From Patescibacteria group bacterium UBA2100 (GTDB lineage: Bacteria > Patescibacteriota > Minisyncoccia > Phycocordibacterales > UBA2100): 26,305 bases of DNA. A program made the translations under genes and the position numbers. The notes beneath the pieces are model-generated. The model did not search any database and was not told the origin of the DNA. It saw nothing but the letters and a program-made list of their open reading frames with translations. Shown here in pieces: positions 24,491 through 26,305 of the stretch (positions within the stretch are counted from its first letter, which is position 1; each line of letters starts with the position of its first letter). The stretch is from positions 1,564 through 27,868 of the forward strand of contig DCYW01000012.1 of the NCBI GenBank assembly GCA_002331185.1, read 5' to 3'.

Positions 24491-24517
24491 TTAATAAAAA
24501 CCTCTTCGAGTTTTCAC
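24491..24517 (-). CDS. Possible 8-codon upstream ORF resembling the AbrB-like N-terminus
   Basis: GTG at 24517 starts MKTRRGFY and ends with TAA at 24491, 18 nt before the hydrolase ATG. The GTG is 6 nt after the -10 (24529-24524), the spacing seen for leaderless starts here. Its first residues match MKTRK of the AbrB-like protein. It may be a remnant of a duplicated promoter plus first codons, or a translated leader peptide. Confidence 0.35.
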   Translation of the reverse strand: MKTRRGFY

Positions 24518-24523
24518 ATTTCA

Positions 24524-24532
24524 ATAATATCA
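24524..24532 (-). promoter_or_regulatory. Extended -10 of the hydrolase gene
   Basis: TGaTATTAT on the minus strand, 5 nt downstream of palindromic site B, the same arrangement as at the AbrB-like gene. Predicted start near 24517. Confidence 0.6.
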
Positions 24533-24534
24533 CA

Positions 24535-24568
24535 TCTTCGTAAGTATTTACGTAAATACCTACGAAGA
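24535..24568. promoter_or_regulatory. Operator-like palindromic site B
   Basis: A 34-nt palindrome with 17-nt arms and a single mismatched pair, centred on TACGTA. Thirty bases are identical (inverted) to site A. It overlaps the -35 position of the hydrolase promoter. Confidence 0.75.
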
Positions 24569-24576
24569 CCATAGAG

Positions 24577-24599
24577 CATCCAATTAATTGGATGTTTTT
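24577..24599 (+). terminator. Terminator-like palindrome with T-run, no obvious upstream + gene
   Basis: A perfect 18-nt palindrome built on CCAATTAATTGG (24577-24594) is followed by TTTTT on the + strand. No + gene lies to its left; it may shield the island promoter from read-through, or end an unannotated transcript. Confidence 0.5.
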
Positions 24600-24600
24600 A

Positions 24601-24654
24601 TATAATTTCCTTAGTACTATTCGCATGTTAGGGTTACCTCAGAAGAAAAGGAGA
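24601..24654 (+). promoter_or_regulatory. -10 box and strong Shine-Dalgarno of the small membrane gene
   Basis: A consensus TATAAT (24601-24606) predicts a leader of about 45 nt; TACTAT at 24615 is an alternative. AAAGGAGA (24647-24654) is 5 nt before the ATG at 24660. Confidence 0.5.
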
Positions 24655-24659
24655 TACAC

Positions 24660-24914
24660 ATGGAGGGTACCTGTCTATCAATCAGTGAGTACCCGGCACT
24701 GTATGAATTGTTCGCAGACATATTGGTGTATGGAACGTACGTTTTGTTATCTGCCTGTTTAGTGAGTATTTTGCTTTTTGCCTGGGCACATCACACAGAA
24801 CTCAATTTGCTGAAAACAATCTCAGGTTACTGCTTTCTTGTTTCTGTGATGATCCAGGCAATTCTATGTGTCGGATGGGCGACACTGTCTATTCACATAG
24901 AATGCTGGGTGTAA
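24660..24914 (+). CDS. Small two-span membrane protein, unknown function
   Basis: 84 aa with a strong SD. A short acidic start (MEGTCLSISEYPALYELF) leads to a first membrane span (about 18-42), a short loop AHHTELNLLKT, and a second span (about 54-75), ending in IHIECWV. Cysteines at both ends (C5, C82) and within both spans. No family recognised. The next gene starts 10 nt later, so the two form an operon. Confidence 0.7.
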   Translation: MEGTCLSISEYPALYELFADILVYGTYVLLSACLVSILLFAWAHHTELNLLKTISGYCFLVSVMIQAILCVGWATLSIHIECWV

Positions 24915-24924
24915 GGAGGATGAA

Positions 24925-25101
24925 ATGACCGACAAAACACACGTGCGCATTCGTACCCATGGTATATGCAAACGTTGCGGTGGGTCCGGTAAATTACTCC
25001 GTCCCACCCACCCAAAGGCACAAGGCCGTATTCCGACAATTCGCTGCACCAGTTGTAGTGGCTTAGCAGTACGGTGGCAGGCTAAAAACCCGCGTGAATA
25101 A
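24925..25101 (+). CDS. Zinc-finger miniprotein 1 (DnaJ-type CxxCGGSG)
   Basis: 58 aa. SD AAGGAGGA (24913-24920) is 4 nt before the ATG. Two CxxC knuckles, CKRCGGSGK (15-23) and CTSCSG (41-46), are spaced C-x2-C-x22-C-x2-C, so one zinc is expected. The CGGSG form is the DnaJ/HSP40 zinc-finger repeat, which binds unfolded protein or acts as a small metal ribbon. The rest is basic. It is paralogous to the protein at 25193 (shared CK-C-GGSG, RP-x-H, C-x-x-C-x-G). The stop codon lies within the terminator. No DnaJ J-domain is near. Confidence 0.8.
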   Translation: MTDKTHVRIRTHGICKRCGGSGKLLRPTHPKAQGRIPTIRCTSCSGLAVRWQAKNPRE

Positions 25102-25121
25102 CTTCATGCGGGTTTTACTTT
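25085..25121 (+). terminator. Terminator after zinc-finger miniprotein 1
   Basis: A 14-bp stem with one G-U pair (25085-25098 with 25103-25116) has the stop codon in its 4-nt loop, followed by ACTTT. Confidence 0.8.
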
Positions 25122-25126
25122 GCATA

Positions 25127-25188
25127 TATACTGAATTTTCTGTATGTTAGTTGCAGCAGCAAACATATGATCACATGGTAAAGGAGGT
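25127..25188 (+). promoter_or_regulatory. Possible -10 and strong Shine-Dalgarno of miniprotein 2
   Basis: TATACT (25127-25132) lies just after the terminator and predicts a leader of about 54 nt. AAAGGAGGT (25180-25188) is 4 nt before the ATG at 25193 and decides that start over the frame-opening ATG at 25151. Confidence 0.5.
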
Positions 25189-25192
25189 TACG

Positions 25193-25372
25193 ATGTCTAG
25201 GTCTCGTTCCAACGCCCAAATTCCGAAGGTGGAAAAATGCAAGAAATGTGGGGGCTCAGGAACAAAAGTGCGTCCCCCACACACCAGGAGATGGCGCCAC
25301 TTGAGAAAGTGTCGAACTTGCAGAGGAAGTGGTCGTATGCCACGCGTCTCACAAGTCAATATAGAAAAGTGA
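25193..25372 (+). CDS. Zinc-finger miniprotein 2 (DnaJ-type CxxCGGSG)
   Basis: 59 aa. CKKCGGSG (16-23) and CRTCRGSGR (40-48), spaced C-x2-C-x20-C-x2-C. It keeps the second GSG that miniprotein 1 has lost. Strongly basic (RRWRHLRKCR between the knuckles), so RNA or DNA binding is possible as well as protein binding. The start is set by the consensus SD. It is probably a separate transcript, since a terminator and a -10 box lie between it and miniprotein 1. Function unknown. Confidence 0.8.
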   Translation: MSRSRSNAQIPKVEKCKKCGGSGTKVRPPHTRRWRHLRKCRTCRGSGRMPRVSQVNIEK

Positions 25373-25385
25373 TTCCGGCAAAAAC

Positions 25386-25424
25386 AAAACCGACAGCTAC
25401 CTTGGTAGCCGTCGGTTTTTTCTT
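25386..25424. terminator. Strong bidirectional terminator
   Basis: Stem of 9 + 6 bp with one mismatch (25386-25394, 25396-25401 with 25404-25409, 25411-25419), 2-nt loop, followed by TTC after a T-run; T-rich on the minus strand too. It separates miniprotein 2 from the convergent gene at 25438. Confidence 0.88.
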
Positions 25425-25437
25425 CTCAAATTCTTCG

Positions 25438-25725
25438 TTAATCAACCTTGATCGTACCGAAGAGTTTGCGCCCTTCATCTTTGTCTGCTTCAGGTTTGAA
25501 CCTCAGCACAAACTTTCCATTGACCTCGTAGAACAAAATGTCCTGAAATATTCCATAGGGACTTTCGCCAGGCTGAAGATTGATGCGAAAACAACCGAAT
25601 TCTTCCGAGTAGTGGGCACGGGCAACCTTTACATGGAACTTCATGTCTTGCTCAGCAACAGTAAAGACCACTGTCGTGCCCGTAGGATAATCCTCGGGGT
25701 CTAAACTTACGCCATTGGTGTTCAT
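25438..25725 (-). CDS. Hypothetical soluble beta-rich protein, 95 aa
   Basis: No family recognised. Alternating hydrophobic strands (TTVVFTVAEQD, KFHVKVARAHY, CFRINLQPG, DILFYEVNGKFVLRF, KLFGTIKVD) suggest a small beta barrel or sandwich. No signal peptide or membrane span. SD AAGGAGG (25741-25735) is 9 nt before the ATG. A possible -10 is TATAGT (25765-25760). It is part of the SD-using island with the zinc-finger miniproteins and converges on miniprotein 2. Confidence 0.7.
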   Translation of the reverse strand: MNTNGVSLDPEDYPTGTTVVFTVAEQDMKFHVKVARAHYSEEFGCFRINLQPGESPYGIFQDILFYEVNGKFVLRFKPEADKDEGRKLFGTIKVD

Positions 25726-25827
25726 TATCCTAATCCTCCTTGTGCGAGTCTACCCAAATACTATACCCTTGTTGAGTATCTGCAACCTTAAACGTTCTAG
25801 GAAACTCCTGGGTACTAGATCCCAACC

Positions 25828-26305
25828 CTATTTCTTCTTTCCTTTCTTCCACTCTTCAATTTTTGCATGGTGTCCCGAGAGTAATACCTTTGGTACCTTG
25901 TGGTTCTTCCCTTTCCATTTCAAAATTTCAGGCCGTGTATACACCTCAGGGCTTGCTACTCGCGTATCTTCAAGAGATTCTGCATTTCCTAATACACCTT
26001 CTATATTTCGCGTTACCGCATCGGCTACAAGTGTCGCAGGTAGCTCGCCTCCTGTGAGTACAAACGGGCCAACAGAAACAGATTTTGCTTTCAATATTTT
26101 AACGGCGCGTGCGTCAATTCCTTCGTAATGTCCGCATAAAAAAACAATGTGTTTCTTTTTCTTTGCTAAGCGTACCGCATCTTTTTGTTCAAACTGCTTT
26201 CCACTTGGTGAAAAGAAAATCACCTCAACATCTTTTAAATCTTTGCGTCCAATAGCTTTGCGCGCTGCCTTCAATACACTCTCGGCTTCAAGTACCATCC
26301 CTGGA
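25828..26305 (-). CDS. trmD: tRNA (guanine-N1)-methyltransferase TrmD, partial (5' end outside window)
   Basis: The frame is open from the window edge (reading P-G-M-V-L-E, the family's GGGPGM segment) to TAG at 25828. It methylates G37 of tRNAs reading CNN codons, preventing frameshifts. The SPOUT trefoil-knot motifs are clear: CGHYEGIDARAV (most TrmD have CGRYEGID), SVGPFVLTGGELPA, LEDTRVASPEVYTRPE (with the likely catalytic Asp) and VLLSGHHAKIEEWKKGKKK. The protein ends right there, so the C-terminal helical domain of E. coli-type TrmD, which contacts tRNA, is absent. A clean stop and well-kept core suggest a natural short form and not damage. Confidence 0.93.
   Translation of the reverse strand, partial: PGMVLEAESVLKAARKAIGRKDLKDVEVIFFSPSGKQFEQKDAVRLAKKKKHIVFLCGHYEGIDARAVKILKAKSVSVGPFVLTGGELPATLVADAVTRNIEGVLGNAESLEDTRVASPEVYTRPEILKWKGKNHKVPKVLLSGHHAKIEEWKKGKKK

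Noticed and set aside
1..26305. Alternative genetic code (TGA as Gly)
   Set aside because: TGA ends the nuclease and zinc-finger genes sensibly and is absent inside the long conserved genes.
1..26305. CRISPR array, prophage, insertion sequence or integron
   Set aside because: No regularly spaced repeats, transposase, integrase or terminal inverted repeats around a gene set were seen.

Overview
The window looks like a chromosome segment from a Patescibacteria (Candidate Phyla Radiation) bacterium, most likely of Parcubacteria type. This is inferred from compact core proteins (RpoB 1057 aa, RpoC 1221 aa, a TrmD without its usual C-terminal domain), a lysine-rich extension on RpoD, a single-chain UvrD helicase/nuclease, and the rarity of Shine-Dalgarno (SD) sequences. 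TGA is used as an ordinary stop and no long gene carries an in-frame TGA, so this is code 11 and not the Gly-TGA code of Gracilibacteria. No rRNA, tRNA, CRISPR array, transposase or integrase was seen.

Layout. 1-1234 (+): the end of an ABC-2 permease and a secreted thermonuclease-like protein, closed by a strong hairpin shared with a convergent SET-domain gene (1304-1696, -). 1721-4560 (+): a small membrane protein, a bacterial PH-domain membrane protein, hisS and a DEDDy exonuclease. 4709-8713 (-): uppP and a UvrD-type helicase fused to a PD-(D/E)XK nuclease. 8851-9195 (+): an orphan protein. 9359-12456: malic enzyme (-), divergent from a CBS-domain protein and an ArsB/NhaD-type transporter (+). 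12529-23008 (-): an information-processing block, read rpoB, rpoC, dnaG, rpoD, then a tiny gene with an in-frame stop. rpoB has a consensus promoter and a structured leader of about 300 nt. 23054-24472 (-): an AbrB-like regulator and an alpha/beta hydrolase. 24660-25725: an island of very small SD-led genes, including two paralogous zinc-finger miniproteins. 25828-26305 (-): partial trmD.

Expression signals fall into two classes. At about ten genes a -10 hexamer (often extended, TGnTAnnnT) ends only 5-8 nt before the ATG and there is no SD, which points to leaderless mRNAs. By contrast the orphan at 8851 and the island genes at 24660, 24925, 25193 and 25725 have near-consensus SDs and short leaders.

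The most interesting local system is the AbrB/hydrolase pair. The same 30-nt half of a long palindrome sits 5 nt upstream of the extended -10 of both genes. The hydrolase leader also contains a GTG-start mini-ORF whose first residues repeat the start of the AbrB protein. This suggests a duplicated promoter-operator and a two-gene regulon.
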